In this document: piece after piece, positions 7,979 through 18,023 of the stretch
Layout of the letters: the number at the start of each line of letters is the position of its first letter
Numbering within the stretch: the stretch's first letter is position 1
NCBI RefSeq assembly: GCF_000184745.1
Contig: NC_014931.1
Coordinates: 1,550,001-1,614,000, forward strand
Direction: 5' to 3'
Length of the DNA stretch: 64,000 nucleotides
DNA from: Variovorax paradoxus EPS
Lineage (GTDB): Bacteria; Pseudomonadota; Gammaproteobacteria; Burkholderiales; Burkholderiaceae_C
Translations under genes and position numbers: made by a program
Notes under the pieces: generated by a model
The model's database searches: none
Seen by the model: the letters and a program-made list of their open reading frames with translations, nothing else
What the model was told of the DNA's origin: nothing

Positions 7979-10858
7979 TCAGCCTAGGCGTACAAGTTGG
8001 TCGCGAAGTCGCTCCAACATGGCGCTAAAGTCAGTCAGACGTTTACGTTCTTGCTCGATCACCGCCGGCGGCGCCTTCGCGACGAACGCTTCGTTACCGA
8101 GTTTGGCGTGCACCTTGGCGATCTCGCCTTCGATGCGTGCGATCTCCTTGCCGATGCGCAGCTTCTCTGCAGCCTTGTCGATTTCCATGTGCAGGCACAG
8201 ACGCGCAGCGCCCACTACAGCCACGGGGGCCGCTTCGGCCGCCGCCTGCCAAGAGGCCTCGTCGTCGAAGACCTTCACTTCCTTGAGCTTGGCGAGCGCC
8301 TGCAGCACCGGCGCCGATTCGCGCAGGAACGCCGCGCCTTCGGCATCGTCGGCCAGCGCGTAGAGCGGCAGGCGCGTGGCGGGCGACACGTTCATCTCGC
8401 CCCGCAGCGTGCGGCATGCATCCACCAGCGCCTTCAGGCGCGCAACGTGCGCCTCGGCCGCCTCGTCGATCTTCTCGGGCTGGCTCTTCGGATAGGCCGC
8501 GATCATGATCGACTCGCCTTCGCGGCCCGCCACCTTCGAGACCTTCTGCCAGAGTTCTTCGGTGATGAACGGAATGATCGGATGCGCGAGGCGCAGCAGC
8601 GTCTCGAGCGTGCGGATCAGCGTGCGGCGCGTGGCGCGTTTCTGCGAGTCGTCGCCGGTCTGGATCTGCACCTTCGCGATTTCCAGGTACCAGTCGCAGA
8701 ACTCGTCCCAGGCGAACTGGTAGATCGCGTTGGCCACATTGTCGAGGCGGTATTCCTCGAAGCCCTTGGCCACTTCGGCTTCCACGCGCTGCAACTGCGA
8801 GACGATCCAGTAGTCCGCGCGGCTGAACTTCAGATAGCCGTGGGCCGGGCCGCCGACCTTGCACTCTTCCTTCGTGTGCTCCATCAGGCCGCAGTCCTGG
8901 CCTTCGCAGTTCATCAGCACGAAGCGCGTGGCGTTCCACAGTTTGTTGCAGAAGTTGCGATAACCCTCGCAGCGCTTCGAGTCGAAGTTGATGTTGCGAC
9001 CCAGAGATGCGAGCGATGCGAAGGTGAAGCGCAGCGCATCGGCGCCGAAGGCCGGAATGCCGTCCGGAAATTCTTTTTGCGTGTTCTTGCGCACCGCGGG
9101 GGCCGTCTCGGGCTTGCGCAGGCCCTGCGTGCGCTTGTCGAGCAACTCGGGCAATTGAATGCCATCGATCAGGTCCACCGGGTCGAGCACGTTGCCCTCG
9201 GACTTGCTCATCTTCTTGCCCTGCGCATCGCGCACCAGGCCGTGCATGTACACGTCCTTGAAGGGCACCTTGCCGATGAAGTGCTTGGTCATCATGATCA
9301 TCCGGGCGACCCAGAAGAAGATGATGTCGTAGCCCGTCACGAGCACCTGCGAAGGCAGGTAGAGCTCGAGGTCCTGGGTCTTTGCGGGCCAGCCCAGCGA
9401 AGAGAAGGGCACCAGCGCCGCGGAGTACCAGGTGTCGAGCACGTCCTCGTCGCGGGTGAGCTTCTTGCCCGGCGCCTTGGCCTGCGCATCGGCCTCGCTC
9501 TCGGCCACGTACACATTGCCTTCCTCGTCGTACCAGGCCGGAATCTGGTGGCCCCACCAGAGCTGGCGCGAAATCGTCCAGTCCTGGATGTTCTCCATCC
9601 AGTGGTTGTAGGTGTTGACCCAGTTCTCCGGCACGAAGCGCACCTCGCCGGACTTCACCACGTCGATCGCCTTCTGCGCGATCGACTGGCCGTCGGCGCC
9701 GGGGCGCGTCATTGCCACGTACCACTGGTCGGTGAGCATCGGCTCGACGATGGCGCCCGAGCGCGCGCAGCGCGGCACCATCAGCTTGTGCTTCTTCACC
9801 TCGACGAGCAGGCCCAGGGCGTCCAGGTCGGCCACGATGGCCTTGCGCGCCACGAAGCGGTCCATGCCGCGGTACTTCTCGGGCGCGTTGTCGTTGATGG
9901 TCGCGTCCAGCGTGAGGATGCCGATCATCTCGAGCTTGTGGCGCTGGCCGACCGCGTAGTCGTTGTAGTCGTGCGCGGGCGTGACCTTCACGACGCCGGT
10001 GCCGAATTCCTTGTCGACGTAGTCGTCCGCAATGATGGGAATCAGCCGGTCCACCAGCGGCAGCTTCACGCGCTGGCCGATCAGGTGCTTGTAGCGCTCG
10101 TCTTCGGGGTGGACCATCACGGCCGTGTCGCCGAGCATGGTCTCGGGCCGGGTGGTGGCCACGGTCAGTGTGCCGCTGCCGTCTTCAAGGGGGTAGGCGA
10201 TGTGCCAGAGCGAGCCGTCTTCCTCTTCGCTCTCGACTTCGAGGTCGCTCACCGAGGTCTTGAGCACCGGGTCCCAGTTGCCCAGGCGCTTGCCGCGGTA
10301 GATGAGGCCCTCTTCGTACAGCTTCACGAAGGTCTGCGTCACGACCGCCGAGAGGTCGTCGTCCATCGTGAAGTACTCGCGGCTCCAGTCCACCGTATCG
10401 CCCATGCGGCGCATCTGCTGGGTGATGGTGTTGCCCGACTTCTCTTTCCATTCCCACACGCGCGCCACGAAGTTCTTGCGGCCCAGGTCGTGGCGGCTGA
10501 TCTTCTGTTCCTGGAGCTGGCGCTCCACCACGATCTGCGTGGCGATGCCGGCGTGGTCGGTGCCCGGCACCCACAGCGTGTTGTCGCCCTTCATGCGGTG
10601 GTAGCGCGTGAGGCTGTCCATCACCGTCTGGTTGAACGCATGGCCCATGTGCAGCGTGCCGGTCACATTGGGCGGCGGCAGCTGGATCGCGAACGAATCG
10701 GCGCCTTCCTTGGGTTGCTGCGTGCCGCGGTAGCCGGCCTTGGCGTAGCCGCGCTTTTCCCATTCGGGGCCCCAGTGCGCCTCGATGGCGATGGGTTCGA
10801 ACGATTTGGAGAGGCTCTCCAGACCAGGTTGGGCGGCAGGGGTGGTGGGTTCGCTCAT
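7979..10858 (-). CDS. valS: Valyl-tRNA synthetase
   Basis: A 959-residue class I aminoacyl-tRNA synthetase charging tRNA-Val. The HIGH motif appears as [17 protein letters not shown] and the KMSKS motif as [14 protein letters not shown]. Between them lies the CP1 editing domain, and an anticodon-binding domain and a C-terminal coiled-coil arm (about the last 70 residues, rich in Lys/Glu) follow. The length matches the family. The gene diverges from yaaA, with 116 bases between the two starts. Confidence 0.97.
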   Translation of the reverse strand: MSEPTTPAAQPGLESLSKSFEPIAIEAHWGPEWEKRGYAKAGYRGTQQPKEGADSFAIQLPPPNVTGTLHMGHAFNQTVMDSLTRYHRMKGDNTLWVPGTDHAGIATQIVVERQLQEQKISRHDLGRKNFVARVWEWKEKSGNTITQQMRRMGDTVDWSREYFTMDDDLSAVVTQTFVKLYEEGLIYRGKRLGNWDPVLKTSVSDLEVESEEEDGSLWHIAYPLEDGSGTLTVATTRPETMLGDTAVMVHPEDERYKHLIGQRVKLPLVDRLIPIIADDYVDKEFGTGVVKVTPAHDYNDYAVGQRHKLEMIGILTLDATINDNAPEKYRGMDRFVARKAIVADLDALGLLVEVKKHKLMVPRCARSGAIVEPMLTDQWYVAMTRPGADGQSIAQKAIDVVKSGEVRFVPENWVNTYNHWMENIQDWTISRQLWWGHQIPAWYDEEGNVYVAESEADAQAKAPGKKLTRDEDVLDTWYSAALVPFSSLGWPAKTQDLELYLPSQVLVTGYDIIFFWVARMIMMTKHFIGKVPFKDVYMHGLVRDAQGKKMSKSEGNVLDPVDLIDGIQLPELLDKRTQGLRKPETAPAVRKNTQKEFPDGIPAFGADALRFTFASLASLGRNINFDSKRCEGYRNFCNKLWNATRFVLMNCEGQDCGLMEHTKEECKVGGPAHGYLKFSRADYWIVSQLQRVEAEVAKGFEEYRLDNVANAIYQFAWDEFCDWYLEIAKVQIQTGDDSQKRATRRTLIRTLETLLRLAHPIIPFITEELWQKVSKVAGREGESIMIAAYPKSQPEKIDEAAEAHVARLKALVDACRTLRGEMNVSPATRLPLYALADDAEGAAFLRESAPVLQALAKLKEVKVFDDEASWQAAAEAAPVAVVGAARLCLHMEIDKAAEKLRIGKEIARIEGEIAKVHAKLGNEAFVAKAPPAVIEQERKRLTDFSAMLERLRDQLVRLG

Positions 10859-10974
10859 GGGGAATGCAGGGAAGTGCAGAGCGGCGCCTTCGAGGGCGCC
10901 GCGTGGGGACAGGTGGGACAGCCGATGATTTTACCGGGCGGCTTGCCGACACGGCAGCCACTCATAATTCCGGG

Positions 10975-11757
10975 ATGCTCTTCCTGCTTTCCCCTGCAAA
11001 GTCACTCGACTACGACACTCCGGTCCCTCCTGAAGTCCCTGCCACCCAACCCCATTTCGAAAGCCCGCGCGGTCCCTCGACCGAGCTGATCAAGATCCTG
11101 CGCGAGAAGTCCCCGCTCGAGATTTCCGAGCTCATGCACCTGTCGGACAAGCTCTCCGCCCTCAACGCGGCGCGCTACGAGGCCTGGTCTTCCAGGAGCA
11201 CCGCGAAAAACGCCCGCCAGGCGGCCTTCGCGTTCGACGGCGATGTGTACGGCGGCCTCGATGCCCGCAGCCTCACGCCCGCGCAACTGGCCTGGGCGCA
11301 AGACCACGTCTGCATCCTGAGCGGCCTCTACGGCCTCTTGCGCCCGCTCGACCGCCTGCAGCCGTACCGCCTCGAAATGGGCACGCAACTGGCCAACCGC
11401 CACGGCAAGGACCTGTACGCCTTCTGGGGCTCGCGCATCGCCGAACACCTGAACGAGCGCCTCGCGGCCGACCGCACGCCGGTGGTCGTCAACGTGGCCT
11501 CGCAGGAATACTTCAAGTCGGTCGACCAGAAGGTGCTCAAGGCCCGCGTGGTCGAGTGCGTGTTCCAGGAGTGGAAGGGCGACAAGTACAAGATCGTGAG
11601 CTTCTTCGCCAAGCGCGCCCGCGGCCTGCTGGCCCGCTGGGCCGTGCAGCACAAGGCGGCCACGCCCAAGGCGCTGGAAAAATTCGACCTCGAAGGTTAT
11701 GGTTTCGACGCGAGTGCATCGACAGCCGAAAGGCTGGTGTTCAGGAGAAAAGTCTGA
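10975..11757 (+). CDS. yaaA: YaaA-family peroxide stress protein
   Basis: A 260-residue DUF328 protein. The family N-terminus LFLLSPAKSLDYDTP fixes the start at ATG 10975. In E. coli, YaaA binds DNA and limits intracellular iron during peroxide stress, protecting DNA from Fenton damage. Further family segments here are FAFDGDVYGGL and ILSGLYGLLRPLD. Its stop codon overlaps the start of the next gene by one base, implying cotranscription with the 2OG-Fe(II) oxygenase. Confidence 0.93.
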   Translation: MLFLLSPAKSLDYDTPVPPEVPATQPHFESPRGPSTELIKILREKSPLEISELMHLSDKLSALNAARYEAWSSRSTAKNARQAAFAFDGDVYGGLDARSLTPAQLAWAQDHVCILSGLYGLLRPLDRLQPYRLEMGTQLANRHGKDLYAFWGSRIAEHLNERLAADRTPVVVNVASQEYFKSVDQKVLKARVVECVFQEWKGDKYKIVSFFAKRARGLLARWAVQHKAATPKALEKFDLEGYGFDASASTAERLVFRRKV

Positions 11758-12599
11758 TGTCCCAACCGATCAGTCCGGAGCTGCGCGAATGGCTGGTGGC
11801 CCAGTTGGCGGCCGGCCATTCGGTGCCTGCGCTGCGTGCGTCGATGCGCGCGGCCGGCTGGCACGATTCGGCCACCGACGTGGCGCTGGCCCAGCTGGAG
11901 GCCGGCTTCCCCAATGTCGAGGTGGCGCTGACGCCGGCGCGCACCGAAATGCCCGGCCCCGACCTCGACGGCGCGCCGCTGTACCTGGATGCCGGCGACC
12001 GCCAGGTGCAGGTGCTGCAGACGATGCGGCATCCGCGCGTCATCGTCTTCGGCAACCTGCTGTCGACCGAGGAATGCGAAGGGCTGATCGCCGCCGCGCG
12101 CGTGCGGCTCGCGCGCTCGCTCACCGTGGAAACACGCACAGGCGGCGAGGTGCTCAACGTCGATCGCACCAGCGACGGCATGTTCTTCGAGCGCGGCGAG
12201 AACGAAATCGTCGCGCGCCTGGAGCAGCGCCTGGCCATGCTGCTGCGCTGGCCGCTCGAATACGGCGAAGGCCTGCAGATCCTGCGCTACGCGCCCGGCG
12301 CGCAGTACCGTCCGCACTACGACTATTTCGATCCGAACGAGCCCGGCACACCAACCATCCTGAAGCGCGGCGGCCAGCGGGTGGCCACGCTCGTGATGTA
12401 CCTGCAGGAGCCCGAGCAGGGCGGCGCCACCACCTTCCCCGACGTGGGGCTCGAAGTGGCGCCCGTGCGCGGCACCGGCGTCTTCTTCAGCTACGACCGG
12501 CCCGACCCGGTCACTCGCACGCTGCATGGCGGCGCGCCGGTGCTGGCCGGCGAGAAGTGGGTCGCCACCAAGTGGCTGCGAGAGCGCGAATTCAAATAA
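11757..12599 (+). CDS. 2OG-Fe(II) oxygenase (prolyl 4-hydroxylase-like)
   Basis: A 280-residue protein whose C-terminal half is a prolyl-4-hydroxylase type double-stranded beta-helix. The iron ligands are the HxD pair in QYRPHYDYF and the distal histidine in RTLHGGAPV, with the 2-oxoglutarate-binding lysine at GEKWVATKWL. The N-terminal 90 residues form a small separate region (short-helix segment with LREWLVAQLAAGHSV) of the kind found in bacterial prolyl hydroxylases. The start overlaps the yaaA stop (TGATG). It is likely cytoplasmic; its protein or peptide substrate is unknown. Confidence 0.88.
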   Translation: MSQPISPELREWLVAQLAAGHSVPALRASMRAAGWHDSATDVALAQLEAGFPNVEVALTPARTEMPGPDLDGAPLYLDAGDRQVQVLQTMRHPRVIVFGNLLSTEECEGLIAAARVRLARSLTVETRTGGEVLNVDRTSDGMFFERGENEIVARLEQRLAMLLRWPLEYGEGLQILRYAPGAQYRPHYDYFDPNEPGTPTILKRGGQRVATLVMYLQEPEQGGATTFPDVGLEVAPVRGTGVFFSYDRPDPVTRTLHGGAPVLAGEKWVATKWLREREFK

Positions 12600-12612
12600 C
12601 AACAAGGAACCG

Positions 12613-13527
12613 ATGAAAGTCACCGCCAACGGGCTGCAGATCGAAGTCGACGACACCGGAGGCGAAGGGCGCCCCGTCATCCTGCTCATCATGGGCCTGG
12701 GCATGCAGCTGGTCGCATGGCCGACCGCTTTTGTGCAGCAGCTGGTCGATGCGGGCTTTCGTGTCGTGCGGCACGACAACCGCGACATCGGCCTCAGCCA
12801 GGGCTTCGATCATGCGGGCGTCGGCAACATCGTGTGGGAAACCATTCGCCATCGGCTCGGCCTGAAGGTGCGTTCGGCGTACACGCTGCAGGACATGACG
12901 CTCGATTCCATCGGCGTGCTCGATGCGCTCGGCATCGCCAAGGCCCACATCGTCGGCGCCTCTATGGGCGGCATGATCGCCCAGCGCCTGGCCGCCACCG
13001 CGCCCGAGCGCACCGCCAGCCTCGTGAGCATCATGAGTTCGAGCGGCGCGCGCGGCCTGCCCGGTCCGCGCCGCGAAGTGGCCGCGATGCTCATGCGCCG
13101 CCCGATGGGCAAGGGCGAGGCCGAGCTCGTCGCGCACAGCATCCGGCTGCTGCGGCTCATCCAGAGTCCGGCCTATCCGCAGACCGACGAAGAGCTGGCC
13201 GAGCGCCTCACCTTCAGCATGCGCCGCGCCTACCACCCGGCCGGGCTGATGCGCCAGATGCTCGCCATCGGCGCCGACGACGACCGCCCCAACGTGCTCG
13301 CGCGCATCCAGCGCCCGACGCTGGTGCTGCACGGCGAAGCCGATGCGCTCGTGCCCATCGCCTGCGGCAAGGATTCGGCTGCGCGCATCCCGGGTTCGAC
13401 ATTCATCTCCGTGCCCGGCATGGGCCACGACCTGCCGCCCGAGGTCTGCACCATCCTCGCCAACCACATCGCCCCGTTCGCACATGCAGCCGATGCCGCC
13501 GCGGACGCCAAGGACAAGACGCCATGA
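12613..13527 (+). CDS. Alpha/beta hydrolase
   Basis: A 304-residue alpha/beta hydrolase. The nucleophile elbow is [10 protein letters not shown], the acid is in HGEADALVP and the base is in PGMGHDLPP. The oxyanion region is [13 protein letters not shown], which together with the HDNRDIGLS segment resembles the aclacinomycin-methylesterase-like and TAP-type group. ATG 12613 follows AAGGAACCG. The gene is 13 bases from the upstream oxygenase, and its stop overlaps the queF start (ATGA), so it is inside a four-gene run from yaaA to queF. The substrate is unknown. Confidence 0.88.
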   Translation: MKVTANGLQIEVDDTGGEGRPVILLIMGLGMQLVAWPTAFVQQLVDAGFRVVRHDNRDIGLSQGFDHAGVGNIVWETIRHRLGLKVRSAYTLQDMTLDSIGVLDALGIAKAHIVGASMGGMIAQRLAATAPERTASLVSIMSSSGARGLPGPRREVAAMLMRRPMGKGEAELVAHSIRLLRLIQSPAYPQTDEELAERLTFSMRRAYHPAGLMRQMLAIGADDDRPNVLARIQRPTLVLHGEADALVPIACGKDSAARIPGSTFISVPGMGHDLPPEVCTILANHIAPFAHAADAAADAKDKTP

Positions 13528-14399
13528 GCCTCGACAACCACCCGGACAACCCCAACACCCCCGAGCAATCGCAACTGGGCCGCGCCTCGGCCTACGCCGA
13601 CCACTACGACCCGTCGCTGCTCTTCCCCATCGCCCGCGCCACGCAGCGCGAAGCCATGGGCATCAAGACCGGCGCCTTGCCCTTCTTCGGCGCCGACCTC
13701 TGGACCGCCTTCGAGGTGAGCTGGCTCAACCCGCGCGGCAAGCCGCAGTTGGCCATCGCGCACTTCACTATTCCCTGCGAAACGCCCAACATCATCGAGA
13801 GCAAGTCGTTCAAGCTGTACCTCAACAGCTTCAACAACAGCACCTTCGCGAGCATCGAAGCGGTGCGCGAGCACCTGCGCACCGACCTGGCCGAAGCCGC
13901 GTGGCGAGGCAGCGACCAGTCGGCCGGCATCGGCGTGAAGCTGCTCACGCCCGACCTCTTCGACCGCGAGCCGGTGCATGAGATCGACGGCCTGGACCTC
14001 GACCGGCTCGACATCGAATGCACCCACTACCAGCCCGCGCCCGAGTTGCTCACGAGCGACACCACGCAGGTGCATGTGAACGAAACCCTCACCAGCCGGC
14101 TGCTCAAGAGCAACTGCCTCGTGACCGGTCAGCCCGACTGGGGCAGCGTGCAGATCCGCTACAGCGGCCCGCCCATCGACCAGGCCGGGCTGCTCGCGTA
14201 CATCGTGAGCTTTCGCAACCACAACGAATTCCACGAGCCGTGCGCCGAGCGGATGTTCACGGACATCTGGAACCGCTGCAAACCCGTCAAGCTCGCGGTG
14301 TACGCGCGCTACACGCGGCGCGGCGGGCTGGACATCAATCCGTTCCGCACTAGCTGGCCGCAGGCGCTGCCGCCGAACATCCGCACCGCGCGGCAGTAG
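13524..14399 (+). CDS. queF: NADPH-dependent 7-cyano-7-deazaguanine (preQ0) reductase, long form
   Basis: A 291-residue enzyme of the long, bimodular QueF type that reduces preQ0 to preQ1 in queuosine synthesis. The QueF motif with [13 protein letters not shown] lies near residue 95. The nucleophilic cysteine lies in [16 protein letters not shown] in the C-terminal module, as in the E. coli type. The C-terminus [18 protein letters not shown] agrees with the family. It overlaps the upstream hydrolase by four bases. A short hairpin AGGGGCT/AGCCCCT at 14407-14422 follows the stop and may end transcription. Confidence 0.96.
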   Translation: MSLDNHPDNPNTPEQSQLGRASAYADHYDPSLLFPIARATQREAMGIKTGALPFFGADLWTAFEVSWLNPRGKPQLAIAHFTIPCETPNIIESKSFKLYLNSFNNSTFASIEAVREHLRTDLAEAAWRGSDQSAGIGVKLLTPDLFDREPVHEIDGLDLDRLDIECTHYQPAPELLTSDTTQVHVNETLTSRLLKSNCLVTGQPDWGSVQIRYSGPPIDQAGLLAYIVSFRNHNEFHEPCAERMFTDIWNRCKPVKLAVYARYTRRGGLDINPFRTSWPQALPPNIRTARQ

Positions 14400-14517
14400 G
14401 CGCGACAGGGGCTGAAGCCCCTCTTCGGAAATCAGAAACCCGCTCTGTGCCCCCTGTGGCATTCTGGGTCGAGCCCGCGAACCCGCGGCCGAACGAACCT
14501 CCGGAGCAGAGACAAAC

Positions 14518-15423
14518 ATGGTTGAAGGAAAAGTGGTCGTCGTCACCGGCGCGGGCGGCGGCATCGGGCGCGACATCGCGTTGGCGATGGCAAAGAACGG
14601 TGCGAGAGTGGTGGTCAATGACATCGGTGCTGCGCTCGATGGCGCGGGCGGCAGCGCAGGCCCGGCGCAGCAGGTGGTCGATGAAATCCGCGCCGCAGGC
14701 GGCGAGGCCGTGCCCAACACCGACAGCGTGGCCGATGCCGCCAGCGCTGCGCGCATCGTCGAATGCGCCGTCGAAAGCTTCGGCCGCATCGACGCGGTGG
14801 TCAACAACGCCGGCATCCTGCGCGACCGCTTCTTCCACAAGATGTCGATGGACGAGTGGGATGCGGTGCTCAAGGTGCACCTGTACGGCGCCTACTACGT
14901 GAGCCGCGCGGCCGCGACGCATTTCAAGGAACAGAACGCGGGCGCGATGGTGCACATGACCTCGACCTCGGGCCTCATCGGCAACTTCGGGCAGGCCAAC
15001 TACGCGGCGGCCAAGCTGGGCATCGTGGCGCTGTCGAAATCCATCGCGCTGGACATGCTGAAGTTCAACGTGCGCTCCAACTGCATCGCGCCTTTTGCCT
15101 GGAGCCGCATGATCGGCGCGATTCCCACCGACACCGACGAGCAGCGCGCCCGCGTCGACAAGATCAAGCAGATGACGCCGGCCAAGGTCGCGCCGCTCGC
15201 GGTGTACCTGGCGAGCGATGCGGCCAGCGCGGTCAACGGGCAGATCTTCTCGGTGCGCAACAACGAGATCTCGCTCATCAGCCAGCCGCGGCCTGTGCGC
15301 TCGGTGCATCGCTCCGAAGGCTGGACGCCGCAGAGCATTGCCGAGCACGCCATGCCCGCGATGCGCGCGAGCTTCTATCCGCTGGATCGCTCGGCCGATG
15401 TGTTCAGCTGGGACCCTGTTTGA
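14518..15423 (+). CDS. SDR family oxidoreductase (3-hydroxyacyl-CoA dehydrogenase-like)
   Basis: A 301-residue short-chain dehydrogenase. The cofactor motif is TGAGGGIGRD, the structural NNAG is at VVNNAGILRD, and the catalytic Ser/Tyr/Lys are in TSTSGLIG and YAAAKLG. The inserted VNDIGAALDGAGG segment and the RFFHKMSMDEWD segment are typical of the dehydrogenase part of multifunctional beta-oxidation enzymes (17-beta-HSD4/FOX2 type). It therefore probably acts on a 3-hydroxyacyl-CoA or a related ester. Its C-terminal 60 residues (NEISLISQPRPVRS onward) are an extension that fits this subgroup. It opens a cluster of acyl-CoA genes. Confidence 0.85.
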   Translation: MVEGKVVVVTGAGGGIGRDIALAMAKNGARVVVNDIGAALDGAGGSAGPAQQVVDEIRAAGGEAVPNTDSVADAASAARIVECAVESFGRIDAVVNNAGILRDRFFHKMSMDEWDAVLKVHLYGAYYVSRAAATHFKEQNAGAMVHMTSTSGLIGNFGQANYAAAKLGIVALSKSIALDMLKFNVRSNCIAPFAWSRMIGAIPTDTDEQRARVDKIKQMTPAKVAPLAVYLASDAASAVNGQIFSVRNNEISLISQPRPVRSVHRSEGWTPQSIAEHAMPAMRASFYPLDRSADVFSWDPV

Positions 15424-15510
15424 GCACATGAGGACAAACCCGCAAGCGGATGCGGGCGGCGCTGTTCGCCGGACAATGCGCCTTCCTCCCGCTTCCTTCG
15501 TGCCCGCCCG

Positions 15511-16404
15511 GTGAACCTGCACTTCGACCTGTTCGACCTGAAACTGTTCGTCTACGTGGCGGACGCGCGCAGCCTCACGCGCGGCGCCGAGAAGGCCTGC
15601 ATCTCGCTGGCCGCCGCCTCCACCCGCATCAAGCAGATGGAAGAAGCCGTGGGCGGCAAGCTGCTGCACCGCAGCGCGCAGGGCGTGACGCTCACCGCTG
15701 CGGGGCAGGCGGTGCTCTATCACGCCAAGCGCGTGATGCAGCAGATGGAGCACCTGCGCTGCGACATGCAGGACTTCGGCAAGGGCATCAAGGGCCATGT
15801 GCGCGTGTTCGCCAACACCACCTCGATCACCGAATACCTGCCGCAGAAGCTCGCGGGCTTTCTCACGCAGCACCCGGCCGTGCAGGTGGACCTGCGCGAA
15901 TACCTGAGCGAGGAAATCGTGCGCGCTGTGGCCGATGGCGAGGCCGACATCGGCATCCTCGCGGGCGATGTGCACACCGGCGATTTCGATGCGCGCGCCT
16001 TCGGCAGCAATCAGCTCGTGCTGGTGGTGCCGAAGACGCATCACCTGGCCGGCGCGCCTTCCGTGGCCTTTGCCGACACGCTCGACGAGCAGCACGTGGG
16101 CCTGCATCATGGCAGCGCCATTCATCGATTTTTGCAGCGACGCGCAGAGCTGGCAGGGCGCGGTTTCAATCCACGCATTCAGGTCAGCAGTTTCGAAGCC
16201 ATCTGTTTGATGATCGAAGCGGGTGTGGGGGTCGGTGTGTTGCCGGCTTCGTCTGCGCAGCGCTTGTCGATGGCGATGCGGATCTCTACGGTTGCGCTCA
16301 GCGATGCGTGGGCGGAACGGGAGCTCAAGCTCATTGCGCGCAACCGCGAGCAACTGCCTGCGTCGGCGCGGGAGCTGTTCGACCATCTCGTTGCGCCGCC
16401 TTAG
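15511..16404 (+). CDS. LysR-family transcriptional regulator
   Basis: A 297-residue LysR-type regulator starting at GTG 15511. The winged helix-turn-helix covers residues 1-65 (LKLFVYVADARSLTRGAEK and then SLAAASTRIKQMEEAVGGKLLH). An effector-binding domain follows, ending with a GVGVGVLPASSAQRL segment. The SLAAASTRIK sequence differs from the usual SQPALS helix and marks the subgroup linked to molybdate/ModE-like and aromatic regulators. It lies among acyl-CoA catabolic genes on the same strand as the SDR, and likely controls them or the divergently oriented group beginning at 20139. Confidence 0.9.
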   Translation: MNLHFDLFDLKLFVYVADARSLTRGAEKACISLAAASTRIKQMEEAVGGKLLHRSAQGVTLTAAGQAVLYHAKRVMQQMEHLRCDMQDFGKGIKGHVRVFANTTSITEYLPQKLAGFLTQHPAVQVDLREYLSEEIVRAVADGEADIGILAGDVHTGDFDARAFGSNQLVLVVPKTHHLAGAPSVAFADTLDEQHVGLHHGSAIHRFLQRRAELAGRGFNPRIQVSSFEAICLMIEAGVGVGVLPASSAQRLSMAMRISTVALSDAWAERELKLIARNREQLPASARELFDHLVAPP

Positions 16405-16440
16405 CGCACGCTGCTGTTAGGGGCTTGTTTGGAGTGCCGC

Positions 16441-16624
16441 CTGGTCTGCGGTGCGGCGCAGCCGGCCCCACTGCGCCGGCCCTTAGTGCTCCCCGGCAGT
16501 GCTCGCGTTTCGCGGGGGCCCGCCGAACTCGCCTGCGGCTCAAACAGCGGCGAGCCCTGATCCGCGAAACGCTGCGCTCCTCGGCGGCGCAGAGGGGCCG
16601 GCTGCGCCGCACCGCAGACCGGGC
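16441..16624. repeat. Nested long palindrome (MITE- or REP-like)
   Basis: A perfect 27-bp inverted repeat (16443-16469 and 16594-16620) bounds 124 bases of DNA that are themselves palindromic. A further 8 bp pair inside it (16471-16478 with 16585-16592) after one mismatch. A GCGTTTCGCGG repeat near 16505-16515 pairs with 16562-16572. A small central hairpin is flanked by CTCGCC and GGCGAG. It is non-coding and lies between the LysR gene and the convergent MmgE/PrpD gene. As RNA it would form one long hairpin. It may be a transposon-derived or repetitive intergenic element. Confidence 0.75.
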
Positions 16625-16648
16625 TCGGTTGCGGGGTGATCGCTGTTG

Positions 16649-18010
16649 TCAGGGGAGCCAGCGAGCGACTCTTGGCGTGTCGGCGAGTTGCCAGATGCGC
16701 TGGCACATGGCGCTGGCTTCTTCTGCGGTGGCGCCTTCGCCGTAGTGCGCAAGGCGGTGCATCTTGTCCTCGATTTCCGTGCGGCTCAGGCTGTTGCCCG
16801 GGTCGCCCTTCGGCTCATCGACGCGGCCCTGCAGCGTGCGGCCGTCAGCCGTCTCGACGCTGACCTTGCCGATCCAGCGGGCGGGGTAGGCGGTGTCGAC
16901 TTCGGTGTCGAGCTGCATCGCCACCTTGTCGCGAAAGCCCGCGACCTCGGGCGCGAGGAAGTCGCGGTCGAATTCGCCCAGGCCCGCACGACCGTGCACC
17001 GCGATGAGGCCGAGCACCGTGCCCATCGAGAACTTGCCCTGGTGCACCGTCGCGGGCACGGTCACGCGGCCGAGCACATCGATGGCGCCCTGGTGCACAT
17101 GCGTGGTGACGTGCGCGACGTCGCTGTGCTTCAGCTTGTTCTGCGTCATGACCTGCAGCAACGCGTCGGCGGCGGGGTGCGTGTGGCGGCAGGAGGCGTG
17201 GTACTTGAACGAGGTCTCGGCGAGCGCCCAGCGCGTGCCGAGGCCGATGGTGAGCTTGGCGGGATCGGCGTCACTCGACATGCCGACGCCGAGGCCCTGC
17301 GCGCCTTCGAGGATCTTTGCGGCGCCGGTGAAACCGTCCTGCGCGAGGTAGGCCGACATCAAGCCGCTCGCCGCCGCGTGCGCGCAGTGCAGTTGCTTGG
17401 AGTCCGCCGCATCGCGCAGGAACTCCCACACACCAGCCGATTGCGTGCCGGCCGATCCGAATGCATGCAGCATCTGCTGCGGCGTGAGGTCGAGCAGGCG
17501 ACCCACGGCCGCCGCAGCGGCGATCGTGCCGGCCGTCGCCGTGGTGTGGAAGGTCTTGTAGTGCGAGCGCCCCAGGAACTCGCCGACGCGAATGCCGACT
17601 TCGTAGCCCGCGACCACGGCAGTCAGCAACTGCGCGCCGCTCGCACCGATGCTCTGCGCCACGGCGAGCGCGGGCGCGATGACCACGGCCGCGGGGTGGA
17701 ACACCGAGCCGTTGTGCACATCGTCCTGCTCCACGAAGTGCGAAGCCGCGGCGTTGACGAGCGCGGCGAACACCGGCGAGCTGGTGCGGCGCGAAGTCAG
17801 TATTTCGCTCGGCCCTTCGGCGGGTCCCATCATCTGCGCGAAGCGCTCGATGCTGCGTATCGGCCGTGCGGTGCGGGCCGCGAGCACGGAGCCGAGCCAG
17901 TCGAGCATCAGGTCTTCGGTGCGGCGCAGAACCGGTGCGGGAATGTCTGCGAACTTCAGGTCGGCGGCGAAGGTGGCGAGCACCTTGCTGGGGTGGTTCG
18001 AGTCGGTCAT
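16649..18010 (-). CDS. MmgE/PrpD family protein
   Basis: A 453-residue member of the MmgE/PrpD family, whose characterised members include 2-methylcitrate dehydratase, aconitate decarboxylase and iminodisuccinate epimerase. Family segments include LDWLGSVLAART near the start, the GYEVGIRVGEFLG segment and the KYHASCRHTHPAADALL segment, which holds the conserved histidines of the active site. The start at ATG 18010 is 13 bases from the acyl-CoA dehydrogenase stop, so it is probably cotranscribed with that gene and with the citryl-CoA-lyase-like gene further upstream. The substrate is likely a tricarboxylic or unsaturated dicarboxylic acid, but this is inference. Confidence 0.87.
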   Translation of the reverse strand: MTDSNHPSKVLATFAADLKFADIPAPVLRRTEDLMLDWLGSVLAARTARPIRSIERFAQMMGPAEGPSEILTSRRTSSPVFAALVNAAASHFVEQDDVHNGSVFHPAAVVIAPALAVAQSIGASGAQLLTAVVAGYEVGIRVGEFLGRSHYKTFHTTATAGTIAAAAAVGRLLDLTPQQMLHAFGSAGTQSAGVWEFLRDAADSKQLHCAHAAASGLMSAYLAQDGFTGAAKILEGAQGLGVGMSSDADPAKLTIGLGTRWALAETSFKYHASCRHTHPAADALLQVMTQNKLKHSDVAHVTTHVHQGAIDVLGRVTVPATVHQGKFSMGTVLGLIAVHGRAGLGEFDRDFLAPEVAGFRDKVAMQLDTEVDTAYPARWIGKVSVETADGRTLQGRVDEPKGDPGNSLSRTEIEDKMHRLAHYGEGATAEEASAMCQRIWQLADTPRVARWLP

Positions 18011-18023
18011 GGGTGCTGTCCCT

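Noticed and set aside
7997..11089. A 1030-codon open frame opposite valS, and similar very long frames opposite other genes (for example 961-3597 and 50273-53242).
   Set aside because: In DNA this rich in G and C, long open frames appear opposite real genes. Their translations are His/Arg/Ala/Gly-rich without motifs, while the opposite strand encodes clear protein families.
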